Assembly (NCBI GenBank): GCA_030913385.1
Contig: CP133159.1
Coordinates: 3,246,584 to 3,310,583, forward strand
Origin: Cytophagaceae bacterium ABcell3
GTDB lineage: Bacteria; Bacteroidota; Bacteroidia; Cytophagales; Cytophagaceae
Reading direction: 5' to 3'
DNA: 64,000 nucleotides
This document shows positions 37,791-47,125 of this stretch, piece after piece. Position 1 is the stretch's first letter; every line of letters begins with the position of its first letter. Position numbers and translations under genes: made by a program. Under the pieces are notes generated by a model. The model ran no database searches. It saw only the letters and a program-made list of their open reading frames with translations, and had not been told where the DNA came from.

Positions 37791-38109
37791 AGTTTTTTAA
37801 TAGTTTCATGTTAAAAAATTGTTTTATGAATGCCCTACTTTTTTTTATGGTGTGTTCAGGTCCCGTTTTCACCTTTTTGGGAATTATTCATGAAAAGAAA
37901 TATGCAGTTTTTGGAAAGAAACCTGTTTGTGGGATTTTCATTAATACAAATACTTGAGGGTTTCCCATAGTGTGCAAACCAGCTTTTCTTAAATAATCCG
38001 AAACCAATATTATTAAATAATAATCTGAAAATGAGCAGAAAATGTAGGTATGAGGGTATTGGCTTTACGTAAAGCTTGTTTGGGTTTATTATCGTCAAAA
38101 AAGATTTCC

Positions 38110-38402
38110 CATAGCAAAAAATAACAGCCCGTGCCGGTATCTGTTAAAAATTCGCAGAAAAGTGGTTTTTCAAAAGACTTTTTAAACGGATACTGCTACT
38201 CACCAACAGACCCCGCAACAGGTGCGGGGAGAGAGCAAAAGGTTTATTTTTTCTGCCTTATTTTACCGCATGCAAAACTATTTTGTCAACTTTCCCTGAC
38301 AAATAAAAATAACCGCCCTTGCCGGCCCCGTTCCGGCATCTGTTGAGAGTTGGCAGAAAAGTGGTTTTTAGAATAACGCACTTCACAAAACTGCTACTTC
38401 CC
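38110..38402 (+). repeat. two-hairpin repeat, array C
   Basis: A reduced hp1 (near 38133), hp2 at 38211-38229 and hp1 at 38321-38337. Like array A, it breaks off after CTGCTACTT, where hp2 is due; the jetD stop codon lies six bases further. It is the left edge of the Wadjet block. Confidence 0.85.
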
Positions 38403-38405
38403 AAT

Positions 38406-39602
38406 TTACTTCTCAAAAAGCTTCAATATCATCTCCGCCACATACCCATGAGGTATTTTTTCCTGTTCCAGGCGTAAATTATCCTGTTTCAACAAATGAT
38501 ACACTTCCTGTTCCTCCGAGGTAAGGTGAAGCGGTGTGTCCTGAGTGGTTTCTGTTCCGGCCAAGGCTTCATGCCTGAATTTTTCCAGTGTTGCCTTGTC
38601 CATCAGAAAGCTCCGGGTGTGGGGAAAGTACCCTCTTATTTGTGAAAGTATCTGAAAACCCTGTACATCCAGGTCGCCCCAGTACAGGAGTTCGCGGCTG
38701 TGCAGCCAGTGTGCATTTTTCAGTAAACCGACTTTAAAACCGCTCCCGAAGATGCCTGCCGAATCTTTCAGCATGGGCAGGGTCAGGAAGTTCATGAGGT
38801 TGCTGTAGTTGGTTTTATTTTCAAATACAAAAGCTCTTTTACAGGGCAGGTTCAGGCTGTTAAATGCGCTTTCCGTCACGGAAATATCCATAATGCCGGA
38901 AAAACATTGCTCAGCAAGCGCTTCATCCAATATTCGCACCCGGACAAGACTTTCGCTGTACCTAAGGCCGAAGCGTTTTTCAAAATCTTTTACTGCTGTA
39001 TACTCCTGCTGAATTTTGTCTTCCGGCAGAATGACTGAAAGCAGCTCTGAAAGCAGGGCCTTGTTTTCTTCTATAAATTTGGTGTGTACATTAACCGGCA
39101 ATTCGCGGATGTAAAATTTTCCGGGAATGTGTTGGTGTTTAAAATAATAGCAAACCTTGAGCAGGGCGTCCCACTGTTTGGCATTGGTGCAGACCTTTAA
39201 CGGGTTTGATTTCATCCAGTCTTCGAGTTCAGGGAAGCTATTCCTGATTTTTTGTACGGATTCTGCAAATGCTTTAAAATCCTGTACGCTGCCGGTAAAG
39301 CGCAGATAGTCTTCAGCAGTCTCAAAAAAGATACGGCTGATAAAGCGGTTCCTTCCGGTACTGCGGAAGTTCTTTTCCGACCATTCAAGCGAATAGCCAT
39401 AACCTTTATGATCCTTAGAGGATTCCTGTAGTTTGCGGAACTGTTCTGAAACAGAAAGGAAGTTGTTGATCAGCTCATTCTGGCTGACGAGACCAATCTG
39501 TGGCACATCCTTAGGAAAATAAGGTGTGCCACAAAGCTCGTGCTGCAGAAAATCTTTCCACCACCGGTCTGCCTTCTGTTTTATTTCCTTCGGCGAAATC
39601 AT
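38406..39602 (-). CDS. jetD: Wadjet nuclease subunit JetD
   Basis: 398 residues: an N-terminal DUF3322-type region and a C-terminal DUF2220 Toprim-like nuclease with YWGDLDVQGFQILSQIR near 310 (metal-binding Asp residues). In Wadjet the JetABC SMC-like complex extrudes and recognises small circular DNA, and JetD cuts it, blocking plasmid transformation. It is last in the operon, with its ATG overlapping the jetC stop in TAATG. Its own stop touches the two-hairpin repeat. The protein looks full length. Confidence 0.93.
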   Translation of the reverse strand: MISPKEIKQKADRWWKDFLQHELCGTPYFPKDVPQIGLVSQNELINNFLSVSEQFRKLQESSKDHKGYGYSLEWSEKNFRSTGRNRFISRIFFETAEDYLRFTGSVQDFKAFAESVQKIRNSFPELEDWMKSNPLKVCTNAKQWDALLKVCYYFKHQHIPGKFYIRELPVNVHTKFIEENKALLSELLSVILPEDKIQQEYTAVKDFEKRFGLRYSESLVRVRILDEALAEQCFSGIMDISVTESAFNSLNLPCKRAFVFENKTNYSNLMNFLTLPMLKDSAGIFGSGFKVGLLKNAHWLHSRELLYWGDLDVQGFQILSQIRGYFPHTRSFLMDKATLEKFRHEALAGTETTQDTPLHLTSEEQEVYHLLKQDNLRLEQEKIPHGYVAEMILKLFEK

Positions 39603-42600
39603 TACAGGCTATTCTGCATTGATGTGAAATAGGCTTCTTTTTCTTTCTTCAGTTCCTCTCTGGTGATGTCGCGTACCATAGACTCCTGACCTGTCGGGTT
39701 GGAGACAAAGTGCACGGTATTGATGTACTCCTCAATGATGTTGATTTTCTGCAGTGGCGTAACGATAAGCAGCTGCAGGTTCAGTGTTTCAAAGAGTTTG
39801 AGTCCGTAACGGGTACTGTCGTCGGAGCCACGGCCGAAGGCTTCGTCTATTACTACAAAGCGGAAAGAACGGGAGCCAGGGTCATTGCTGGCCAGTCCGA
39901 ACTGAAAGACAATAGAAGAGGCCAGAATGGTGTAGGCGAGTTTTTCTTTCTGTCCGCCTGATTTTCCAGATGAGTCGCTGTAGAACTCCTTTTCGGTATC
40001 GTCTTCTTTATGTCTTTCACTAGCGCCGAAGGTATACCATTCACGTACATCGGTCACGCGGGCGGTCCAGCGGCGGTCTTCTTCTGTCTCACCTTTAAAA
40101 CGGTCAAGTATTTTCTTTACCTGAAGGAATTTCTCCTCATTGTAGTTGTCTGTTTCACCCACTATATTTTCCAGGCACTTCATCAGGTCAAGGCGGAACT
40201 GCCGGATATCTTCTGACAGCACTTTTTCCTCCACAATGCGGATATAGGAAACTGGTGTATAATCTATGCCTTTCAGGTGCAGGTTTATTTCCCTGATTTT
40301 GTCCCCGATTTCTTTCTCATAAATTTCCAACTGGTTTTTGAAGATGAGAATACCGTTGATGGTACCTTCCTTCAAAAGCTGGCGGAAGCGTGCCTCATGC
40401 CGTGGTATGTCATCGGCCACCAGTTTGTTGTATATGCGTCGGAAGTCTGTCGCTGATTCTATGGAGGCATCCACTTCGGCGGTCTCTGCAGGGTACTCTT
40501 TGCGGAAATCAGACATGACCCTGATAATGTTTTCCTGAAGATTGCCTGATTTCTTAGTTTCTTTCTCTATAAGGCCTCCATTGCCGCTGATGCGTGCCAG
40601 AACCTGCTTTTCCTGTTTCTCGGCATTGCCCAAAGAAAGGTCTTCAGAAAGGAGGGAGGCGACAAATTCAGCGGCTTTCTCCGGAATGTCTGAAGCGGGC
40701 ACAGGTATTTCTGTCCACCGACTGACGCAGGCCGGAAGGTCTTCAAAAATATTTTCCTGCGTATCAAAAGCCTGAGCAAGCAGGGAAGGGGATGCACCGG
40801 ACTTCTCAAGGTTTTCTTTCAGGTTCATCGCTTTGGTGGCAACATCCTGTTCTTTTGCACCGGCCTGTTTCTGTTGCTTATTTTTACGTTCTTCCAGTTT
40901 GCTTATTTCCCTGGTAACTTCCCCGAGCTGCTTTTCAAAAGTTTTTATTTCATAAGAGCTTTCCTGCAGGAGTTTCTTTTCTTCTTCAAGATCCTGAAGC
41001 TGCAGAAAACTTTTCTTCCAATTCAGTGCCGCAAAGTCATCATATTGCAGAAAATCCCGGGCAGCGTCTTTAAGGCGCCCTTTAGCAGTCTCTTCTTTTT
41101 CAAGGTAATAAATCTTATCTCTTAGTGAGTTTATTTCTTTTTCAAGGACATCCAAGTCTTTTTCTAGGGCATATATCTTTTCCTGGTTTGTCCACCCAAG
41201 TACAAAGTTTTTACGGTCGAAGACGCTGCGTCTGTCATCTTTCTCATGTTTTACCTTGCCGGATTTAATCTGCCCTTCACGGGTAATGGCGTAAGGCGCT
41301 CTTCTAAACTCCTCCAGGCTTTCACAGCAGGTGTAATTATGCCGCTCTTCCAGTTCACATTCCAGCCACTCATAAAATTCGGTATCGGCTTTTATTTCAA
41401 CCTTGTTTACAAGAGAGTTATCTGCAATATCCCAGCGTCCTTTAGATTCCCTTTCAAGAACCCTGAAGTAAACCAGCTTACCGCGCAGGTCGTTGCTGTT
41501 CACATATTTACTAAGCTCATTGTAGTGACGCTCAGGAACCATCATGCTAAGTCCCAGATCGTGCAGCCTGCGTTCTATAGCACCTTCCCAGTCTGCTTCT
41601 TTTTCCCGTACCCTAATCAGCTCACCGGCAAAAGGCAGTTCGGTTTCCTCTAGACCAAGCGAATCCAAAATACGCTGCCGCATGGACAGAAACTTTTCCG
41701 GTATAAGGGTTTTCCGGCTTTTCAGCGAGGCAATTTCCGATTTAAGGTCATCGGCATCAGATGTCTTCTGGTGCAGCGAAATATTGAGCTTGTTCAACTC
41801 ATTTCTGATTTCAGAAAGACGGTTGTTAAAACCCTGCAAAAGCCCTGAAACATTTTCACGGTTCTGATGAAAAAGGTTTTCCTCAAGAAGGATATCGAGT
41901 TCCAGCGTTTTACAAAGCTGTTCGTATCGTGCGGCTGTGGCCTTTCGCTGTCTATACTCGCCATCCAGGTGATAGATATCTTTCTCAATGCTTTTCAGCC
42001 GTTGCCCGCTTTCGGAGTTATCAATCAGGTTTTTCAGTTCCCGCTGGCGTTCCCTGCCATTTTCAAGGTCTTTTTCCGTTTCTTTGATGGCAAGCATCAA
42101 GGCATGGTACTTTTCGCCCTGCTGCAAAAGGTCTTTTTTGAGTAAATGAATTTTCTTTTCTGAAAACCATGCCGGCATTATGTGGAGACATTCCTGCAGA
42201 CGGGTGATTTCGGCGGTTATTTTATCAAACTTGCCCAGGTTTTCAATAAGTGGTTTGAGGATCTCCATCTGCTGGCGGGCTTTTTTGACAGAACTGTAGG
42301 CATCTGTCAGCTCCTCATAACGGTTTACCAGTTCGGTTACTTTCTCAGTAATATTGGTCTTGCCCAGCATGTGTTCCCTGACAAACTCGGTAAGGTTACC
42401 CACCGATTTCATGGACACGGTCTGATAAAACAGGTCAAGCGCTTCCGGTTGTTTTATCCCGAAAAACTGTCTGAACTTATTGGAGTAATCCGTAAAGGTG
42501 TCAAAGATTTCCGTAGCCTCTGTTTTGCGAAGCCGCCTTCTAAGGTTATTGATGTCACTGCCAAAGTCTGTAAAATGGTCTTTGATGGTCAGGGATGTCG

Positions 42601-43051
42601 CACTGACCACAAAAAACTTTTCCGGCTTGTTGTTTTTCAGCCAGAATACCTGCGCCAGAGAGATCTGTCGGGCCAAACCTTCGTTGTAAAAAGAGGCAAC
42701 AATTACAGAATATGTATTTTCATCCCTGAGGTAAACATCCTGTGCTTTGGCAGCATGCTCCACTTTTTCATTCTTATAAGCACCGCGTATATAGCTGTAA
42801 ATGGTTCTTTCTTTAGACTCTGCGCCGGCAGCTTTATTAAAGGTAATTTTATGGTGCGGAACCAGTAGGGTAGTGATGGCATCGGCTAGGGTAGACTTGC
42901 CGGAGCCGATATCACCTGTAAGCAGGGAATTGTTGCCAGAAGGACATATCTTCCAGATGTGTTTGGTAAAAGTTCCCCAGTTCAGTACTTCCAATTTGTG
43001 CAACCTGAAGCCTGGACGTCCTGAAAAATTAATCTCCGGATTCATGTTCAT
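39602..43051 (-). CDS. jetC: Wadjet SMC-like ATPase JetC
   Basis: 1149 residues. Walker A TGDIGSGKSTLADAI near 45-60. Long coiled coils lie at about 270-470 and 640-760 with a hinge-like section between (LPFAGELIRVREKEADWEGA). The C-terminal ABC half has FYSDSSGKSGGQKEKLAY (signature region) and Walker B FRFVVIDEAFGRGSDD near 1075. It is a MukB-like motor that extrudes DNA loops. It overlaps the jetB end by 23 bases. A second ATG two codons in is equally possible as start. Confidence 0.94.
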   Translation of the reverse strand: MNMNPEINFSGRPGFRLHKLEVLNWGTFTKHIWKICPSGNNSLLTGDIGSGKSTLADAITTLLVPHHKITFNKAAGAESKERTIYSYIRGAYKNEKVEHAAKAQDVYLRDENTYSVIVASFYNEGLARQISLAQVFWLKNNKPEKFFVVSATSLTIKDHFTDFGSDINNLRRRLRKTEATEIFDTFTDYSNKFRQFFGIKQPEALDLFYQTVSMKSVGNLTEFVREHMLGKTNITEKVTELVNRYEELTDAYSSVKKARQQMEILKPLIENLGKFDKITAEITRLQECLHIMPAWFSEKKIHLLKKDLLQQGEKYHALMLAIKETEKDLENGRERQRELKNLIDNSESGQRLKSIEKDIYHLDGEYRQRKATAARYEQLCKTLELDILLEENLFHQNRENVSGLLQGFNNRLSEIRNELNKLNISLHQKTSDADDLKSEIASLKSRKTLIPEKFLSMRQRILDSLGLEETELPFAGELIRVREKEADWEGAIERRLHDLGLSMMVPERHYNELSKYVNSNDLRGKLVYFRVLERESKGRWDIADNSLVNKVEIKADTEFYEWLECELEERHNYTCCESLEEFRRAPYAITREGQIKSGKVKHEKDDRRSVFDRKNFVLGWTNQEKIYALEKDLDVLEKEINSLRDKIYYLEKEETAKGRLKDAARDFLQYDDFAALNWKKSFLQLQDLEEEKKLLQESSYEIKTFEKQLGEVTREISKLEERKNKQQKQAGAKEQDVATKAMNLKENLEKSGASPSLLAQAFDTQENIFEDLPACVSRWTEIPVPASDIPEKAAEFVASLLSEDLSLGNAEKQEKQVLARISGNGGLIEKETKKSGNLQENIIRVMSDFRKEYPAETAEVDASIESATDFRRIYNKLVADDIPRHEARFRQLLKEGTINGILIFKNQLEIYEKEIGDKIREINLHLKGIDYTPVSYIRIVEEKVLSEDIRQFRLDLMKCLENIVGETDNYNEEKFLQVKKILDRFKGETEEDRRWTARVTDVREWYTFGASERHKEDDTEKEFYSDSSGKSGGQKEKLAYTILASSIVFQFGLASNDPGSRSFRFVVIDEAFGRGSDDSTRYGLKLFETLNLQLLIVTPLQKINIIEEYINTVHFVSNPTGQESMVRDITREELKKEKEAYFTSMQNSL

Positions 43052-43637
43052 CTTCCTCTTTTGATATTTTATGTTTGTACTCCCTCAGCTTTTCCTCAGT
43101 TTCCTTTAGTTTGTCAATGGTAAAAAAAGCATTAAGAATTCGGCTTACTTCATATTTGTCATCCTCATTCTTGAGTTTTCTCAGGAATCCCATCTTAATA
43201 AGCTTGTTGATGTTTTCCCTGATGCGGTCTTCCTGGCGACGCTCATTGCTGGTACCATCGGTATAGAACAGGTTGGTCATATCGGCAATTTGTGCAAAGG
43301 AAAGCACAAGCCTGGAAGCACTTCCTTCCAGGTCGCTTTCCAGCAACCTTTTGCGGAGCAGTACCGCCATGATGGTCAGCTGATAGCTCAGCGGGCGTTT
43401 GTCTACCAGTTTAGGTAACAGAGTTTCCTCTTCCTGCTCATCGATTACCTGCTGCCTGACAAAAGCATAGCCTTCTGCCTCATCCACAAAAAGCTCCAAC
43501 CCCATGACTGCAACATAGTCCCGTATTTCGGAGCGATGTTGCAGGAGCAGTTTCCAGGGAGCTTCCTGGTCGCGGTAAAGTATGCCTTTGAGTAGGTGTA
43601 TAACAGGAATACCTACACTTTTATCGCTGATTTTCAT
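43029..43637 (-). CDS. jetB: Wadjet subunit JetB (DUF4194)
   Basis: 202 residues, winged-helix-rich, the MukE-like kite subunit of the Wadjet complex. Visible features: VIHLLKGILYRDQEAPW at the start, RPLSYQLTIMAVLLRKRLLE in the middle, and INKLIKMGFLRKLKNEDDKYEVSRIL as a winged-helix end, plus an acidic tail (EEDEHESGD). It overlaps jetA by four bases (ATGA) and jetC by 23, so it is tightly coupled. Confidence 0.9.
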   Translation of the reverse strand: MKISDKSVGIPVIHLLKGILYRDQEAPWKLLLQHRSEIRDYVAVMGLELFVDEAEGYAFVRQQVIDEQEEETLLPKLVDKRPLSYQLTIMAVLLRKRLLESDLEGSASRLVLSFAQIADMTNLFYTDGTSNERRQEDRIRENINKLIKMGFLRKLKNEDDKYEVSRILNAFFTIDKLKETEEKLREYKHKISKEEDEHESGD

Positions 43638-45076
43638 TTTAAGAAAATGGTTTTTGGAATTTCAATTTTACTCATGAGGCCGTCCGACTCATAGTATACG
43701 GTCTCCTTGTTGTTGCTGTCGACAATGGCCTTGTTTTGTTTTTCAAGTTGTGTGGCCAAACTAAAGTAGGTTACTATTTCGGTCAGTCCTTTTTCCACCG
43801 GTATCTCCCTAACGATATCTCCCAGTGAAACCTGCTCTTTTTCCCTCAAGAGGAACCTGATTCTTTTTTTGAGTTCTTCCGGGTCGACATACAACTGACT
43901 GAAGAGAACATTAAAGTTTACCTCACCAGCACCTTCTTCCGGCACTTCTGAACTGATCACAGGTACCTGAGGTGGTGTAAAAGGCTTCTTCTCCATAGGA
44001 AGATTTACGCCCGGCTTGTGGTCAATTTCAAGAAAATTCCGTTGAGAAGGAGGATTTAACCGGACTGCCAAGGCTGATTCTTCTATTTTCTGGATAACCT
44101 CAGCTATACGACGGTTTTCTAATACAGATGCAGATTCCAGAAACCGTCTCAACTGTTCTGTAAGCAGGTCGGTGGTTTTATTTACACGGTCGCCCGCATT
44201 CACTAGGCTGACTTTCAGATTCTCAAGATTTTCAAGCTTTACTTCCTTTATCTCCTTTAGTGCTGTAACCGTTGCAATCATCTGGTCCAGTTCTTCCTGT
44301 TTTTCCTGATTCATGAGGAATTCCCAAAAAGCCATAAAGCTTTTTCCCTGGTCGCTGTCCATGATCAGGTCGCGGGCTTTGAAAACATTGTCCAGAAACT
44401 TACCCCTTGCCAATTGTTTTTTGATCTGGTCTTCCCGTGCCTGTGTATTTAGTAACCTAAAGTTTTCCTCAATCTGCCTAAAGTCAGACAAAAGCTTGCT
44501 GGACGTCTCTTCAAGCAAACCTGTACGTTCACGCACAGCAGTACTGTTCATCACACCAATTTCTCCTGACTGCACCCGGGCTATTTCCTCTTCAATTTCT
44601 TTCTTTTGCTTTAAAAGCTCTTCAAGGCGCTTGTCCCTGTCTTCAGAGGTTTTAATGACCAGTTCCTGCAGGAGGTCAAAAATCTGCATAAGGCGGGACT
44701 CGGTACCGACAAATTCAGATTTGTTGAACTCTGTTATCCAGCGCAGGGCATTTTCTGTAGAAGGGGTTAGTTCGAAAGTAGCTTCATCAGCATTTCCATC
44801 GTAAAACTGTCTCAGAAAACCCTCTTTTGTCCACTGCTCAAGGTAATATTTTGGTGCAGAGGTATATTTCTCCTGCTGTTCATTCAGGTTGAAAAGAAAA
44901 TCAGACAGCAAAGGGATAAGCTCGCTGCTGAGCCAAGCAGTTCTGTTCTTTGTTTTAAAAGCAAAAAACAGAAAAGAAATTATTAATGGGGCCGTATCTT
45001 TTTTGAGTAGAGTAACAGCCTTATTGCTTTCCAATAGCCACTTTACATCATCGTGTGCGGCAAAATTTATTTTCAT
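43634..45076 (-). CDS. jetA: Wadjet subunit JetA (DUF3375, MukF/kleisin-like)
   Basis: 480 residues: an N-terminal winged-helix region (LLSDFLFNLNEQQEKY, YLEQWTKEGFLRQFYDG), a long central helical/coiled-coil region (about 130-330), and a C-terminal domain ending in MSKIEIPKTIFLK. It is the kleisin that bridges the JetC heads. It is first of the jetABCD core, 68 bases behind the SWIM gene on the same strand. Confidence 0.9.
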   Translation of the reverse strand: MKINFAAHDDVKWLLESNKAVTLLKKDTAPLIISFLFFAFKTKNRTAWLSSELIPLLSDFLFNLNEQQEKYTSAPKYYLEQWTKEGFLRQFYDGNADEATFELTPSTENALRWITEFNKSEFVGTESRLMQIFDLLQELVIKTSEDRDKRLEELLKQKKEIEEEIARVQSGEIGVMNSTAVRERTGLLEETSSKLLSDFRQIEENFRLLNTQAREDQIKKQLARGKFLDNVFKARDLIMDSDQGKSFMAFWEFLMNQEKQEELDQMIATVTALKEIKEVKLENLENLKVSLVNAGDRVNKTTDLLTEQLRRFLESASVLENRRIAEVIQKIEESALAVRLNPPSQRNFLEIDHKPGVNLPMEKKPFTPPQVPVISSEVPEEGAGEVNFNVLFSQLYVDPEELKKRIRFLLREKEQVSLGDIVREIPVEKGLTEIVTYFSLATQLEKQNKAIVDSNNKETVYYESDGLMSKIEIPKTIFLK

Positions 45077-45144
45077 AAGTGAAATTTACGAAGAAAATAT
45101 TTCCGATGCCTGAAACTACTATTTTATTATCATACCTAAATATT

Positions 45145-46734
45145 TTAAATCACCCTCAGCATTCCCGTCAGCTTTTGCCTCCTTTTATATAAGACACAGA
45201 TTTCTGCAATAATCTCTCTAGCTTTGGGTTCATCAATTTGTATAAGCTGCCTTAAAGCCTCATCAATTTTATAATAGTGATATTCACCCGATGTTTCAAG
45301 GTTTTTGTCAATTATTTCGGTAAATAACTTACCGGCATACTCAGGAAAAAGCTTTTTATGTCTTTTGAAGAACTCAAAAGGCTTGTCATTAAAAACCTTA
45401 CCTCTTTCCTGAAAAGCTATTTCAGCGGCTTCTTTAAAGCGACCATGTCCTTCCAAAAAAAGCACATACTCCATGGAGTTCTTATTCTTCAGAATATTTT
45501 CGAGCGCTGGCAAAGCTTCTGGTTTTATTTCATTAATTGTGTTCAGTATTTCAGCATAGGGGTGATCCTCCAGTGCCTCAGTAGCCAAGGCCATAAATCC
45601 GGGGTGTTCCGGCCCCAGCAGGTTCAGGTAAGCCTTGTAAACATTACCGGAGTAGATACTATTTTGGCTTAGAAGGCATTGGAATACCTGTTCTGCCTTG
45701 TCTGTAAGACCTTTTTCCTGATATAAAGTGGCAAGTCTTAGCCCCTGATCCTTGTCAGTTTCTTCCAGTTTCTCTAGGTACGCTATCTGCTCATCAGAAG
45801 AAAATTTACTGGCACAGGCATTGAAAACCCGGGTGGAAAAGGCAGGGGAGAAGTCGCCGTTATTTAAAAGTATCTTTTTCAGCTCCGGCAGATCTCCCGG
45901 AGTGTTTATCACATCTGAAAGGCGTATGGTAAGATCTACACATAATTCATACAGTAGTTTGTCCAGGTCGGAAAGAAAGCTTATCCTTTCATTTAATGAA
46001 AGTGATTTTGCAAGGTCAACAGTCAGGTCATAAAAATCTTCATTAAAATCGAAATGCTCATCAAGGTAGTGGTCGTAGAGATAACCCTCCGATAAAGCAT
46101 CTCCTATATGATCAACTACCGTAAATATAAAATCTTTAAGCTGTGGAACCAGATGGTGTTCAAGACCTCTCAGTTTTCCAATGTTTTTATCAAATATGTC
46201 TGAGAAATACTCAAGCCCATACTGTTCGGGTTGTTTTGAAACGAGTTCAACAAGCCTTTTCTCAACTTTTTTGAATATTTGTAGTGCTTCCTGCTGGCTA
46301 GTCTGTTTCTTTTGAATATCATCAAAAAATTCCTGCTTTGCATGGCTGAGTATAATTTCTATAAGTTCTTCTTTCTCCAAGTTTTCAAGATAACTTTTGT
46401 AATCCTGTCTTGTCAGTGCGGCTTGACTTACCGGGACTTCCTCGTTGATTGCGTAAAGAACCAGCGCAGCTATATGCTTGCAGTTTCCCGGAGCAAGGCA
46501 ATTACACCTGCCTTGAAAGGAGCCGTCTTCTGCAAACCAGGCAGAAGTATCATATACTGCCCGCCCTAAGACCTTACCGGATAGTACAGAGCCGCTGAAA
46601 ACAGCTTCTTCTACCTGTGCGCCTTCATAGTACGCCCTGCCGTTGTAAAGTGATTTTGACGAAAATATTTCAGCAAGCTGGTCCTGGCCCAAGCTTTTGA
46701 TATTTGACCGTATAGTTGTTTCCTGAAGCTGCAT
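45145..46734 (-). CDS. SWIM zinc-finger protein upstream of the Wadjet operon
   Basis: About 529 residues from ATG 46734 (MQLQETTIRSNIKSLG); the frame is open 14 codons further, but this start gives a typical SWIM-protein N-terminus. SWIM motif CNCLAPGNCKH near 77-87 (CxC-x5-CxH, zinc binding, usually DNA or protein binding). The rest is all-helical with TPR-like pairs (LATLYQEKGLTDKAEQVFQCL; ILNTINEIKPEALPALENIL). It lies 68 bases before jetA on the same strand with no terminator visible, so it is likely cotranscribed. SWIM proteins are frequent in defence islands; a role in Wadjet is not known to me. Confidence 0.8.
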   Translation of the reverse strand: MQLQETTIRSNIKSLGQDQLAEIFSSKSLYNGRAYYEGAQVEEAVFSGSVLSGKVLGRAVYDTSAWFAEDGSFQGRCNCLAPGNCKHIAALVLYAINEEVPVSQAALTRQDYKSYLENLEKEELIEIILSHAKQEFFDDIQKKQTSQQEALQIFKKVEKRLVELVSKQPEQYGLEYFSDIFDKNIGKLRGLEHHLVPQLKDFIFTVVDHIGDALSEGYLYDHYLDEHFDFNEDFYDLTVDLAKSLSLNERISFLSDLDKLLYELCVDLTIRLSDVINTPGDLPELKKILLNNGDFSPAFSTRVFNACASKFSSDEQIAYLEKLEETDKDQGLRLATLYQEKGLTDKAEQVFQCLLSQNSIYSGNVYKAYLNLLGPEHPGFMALATEALEDHPYAEILNTINEIKPEALPALENILKNKNSMEYVLFLEGHGRFKEAAEIAFQERGKVFNDKPFEFFKRHKKLFPEYAGKLFTEIIDKNLETSGEYHYYKIDEALRQLIQIDEPKAREIIAEICVLYKRRQKLTGMLRVI

Positions 46735-46834
46735 GACTAATTTCTTTTTTTGCAAATAAATAGTCCCAGAACGCAATCAATCTGCGTGGAGCCATATTTA
46801 TTACATGAACCCAGTCTTTACTGTCTGAATCGGG

Positions 46835-47035
46835 ATTAACCTGTCACCCTGAGGGACGAAGGGTCTGTCAGACGCTGTACTAAGATGACGTTTTGATGAT
46901 ACCAACTTGCACAGCGTACCGCAAACAGATTGCCTCGACATTCCCTTAACGCACCTAACCCTATAAAACTAAAACATTTGACTCTTACCTCATTGCTACC
47001 TTGCGCCTCGCAATGACGGCTAATATCTGACTTCC
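46835..47035. repeat. interspersed intergenic repeat remnants
   Basis: Words such as CACCCTGAGGGACGAAGGGT and CTCATTGC...GCGCCTCGCAATGACGG, with inverted scraps between, are typical of the dispersed palindromic repeats of Bacteroidota and other genomes. An open frame through it is only a translation of the repeat. No gene was seen in 46735-47088. Confidence 0.5.
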
Positions 47036-47049
47036 AGTATAAAATACCA

Positions 47050-47125
47050 GAAGTTGGCAAAAGTAGTTAGAGGTTTGTACGGGTACTGCTACTTACTAAC
47101 AGACCTCGAAAAAGTGCGAGGAAGG
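47050..47125 (+). repeat. two-hairpin repeat, solo diverged copy D
   Basis: Homology starts after the hp1 position (GTTGGCAAAAGTAGTT, matching GTTGGCAGAAAAGTGGTT elsewhere) and runs through GGTACTGCTACTTACTAACAG into hp2. hp2 here is CCTCG-8 nt-CGAGG (47104-47121): both arms changed and still pair. It marks the right edge of the Wadjet block. Confidence 0.75.

Noticed and set aside
46836-47060. 74-codon minus frame
   Set aside because: Entirely within interspersed repeat debris.
9126-47125. Repeat units as integron attC sites
   Set aside because: No integron integrase was seen, most units carry no gene, and I could not find paired GTTRRRY/RYYYAAC core boxes. A cassette-like behaviour is still reported as a finding.
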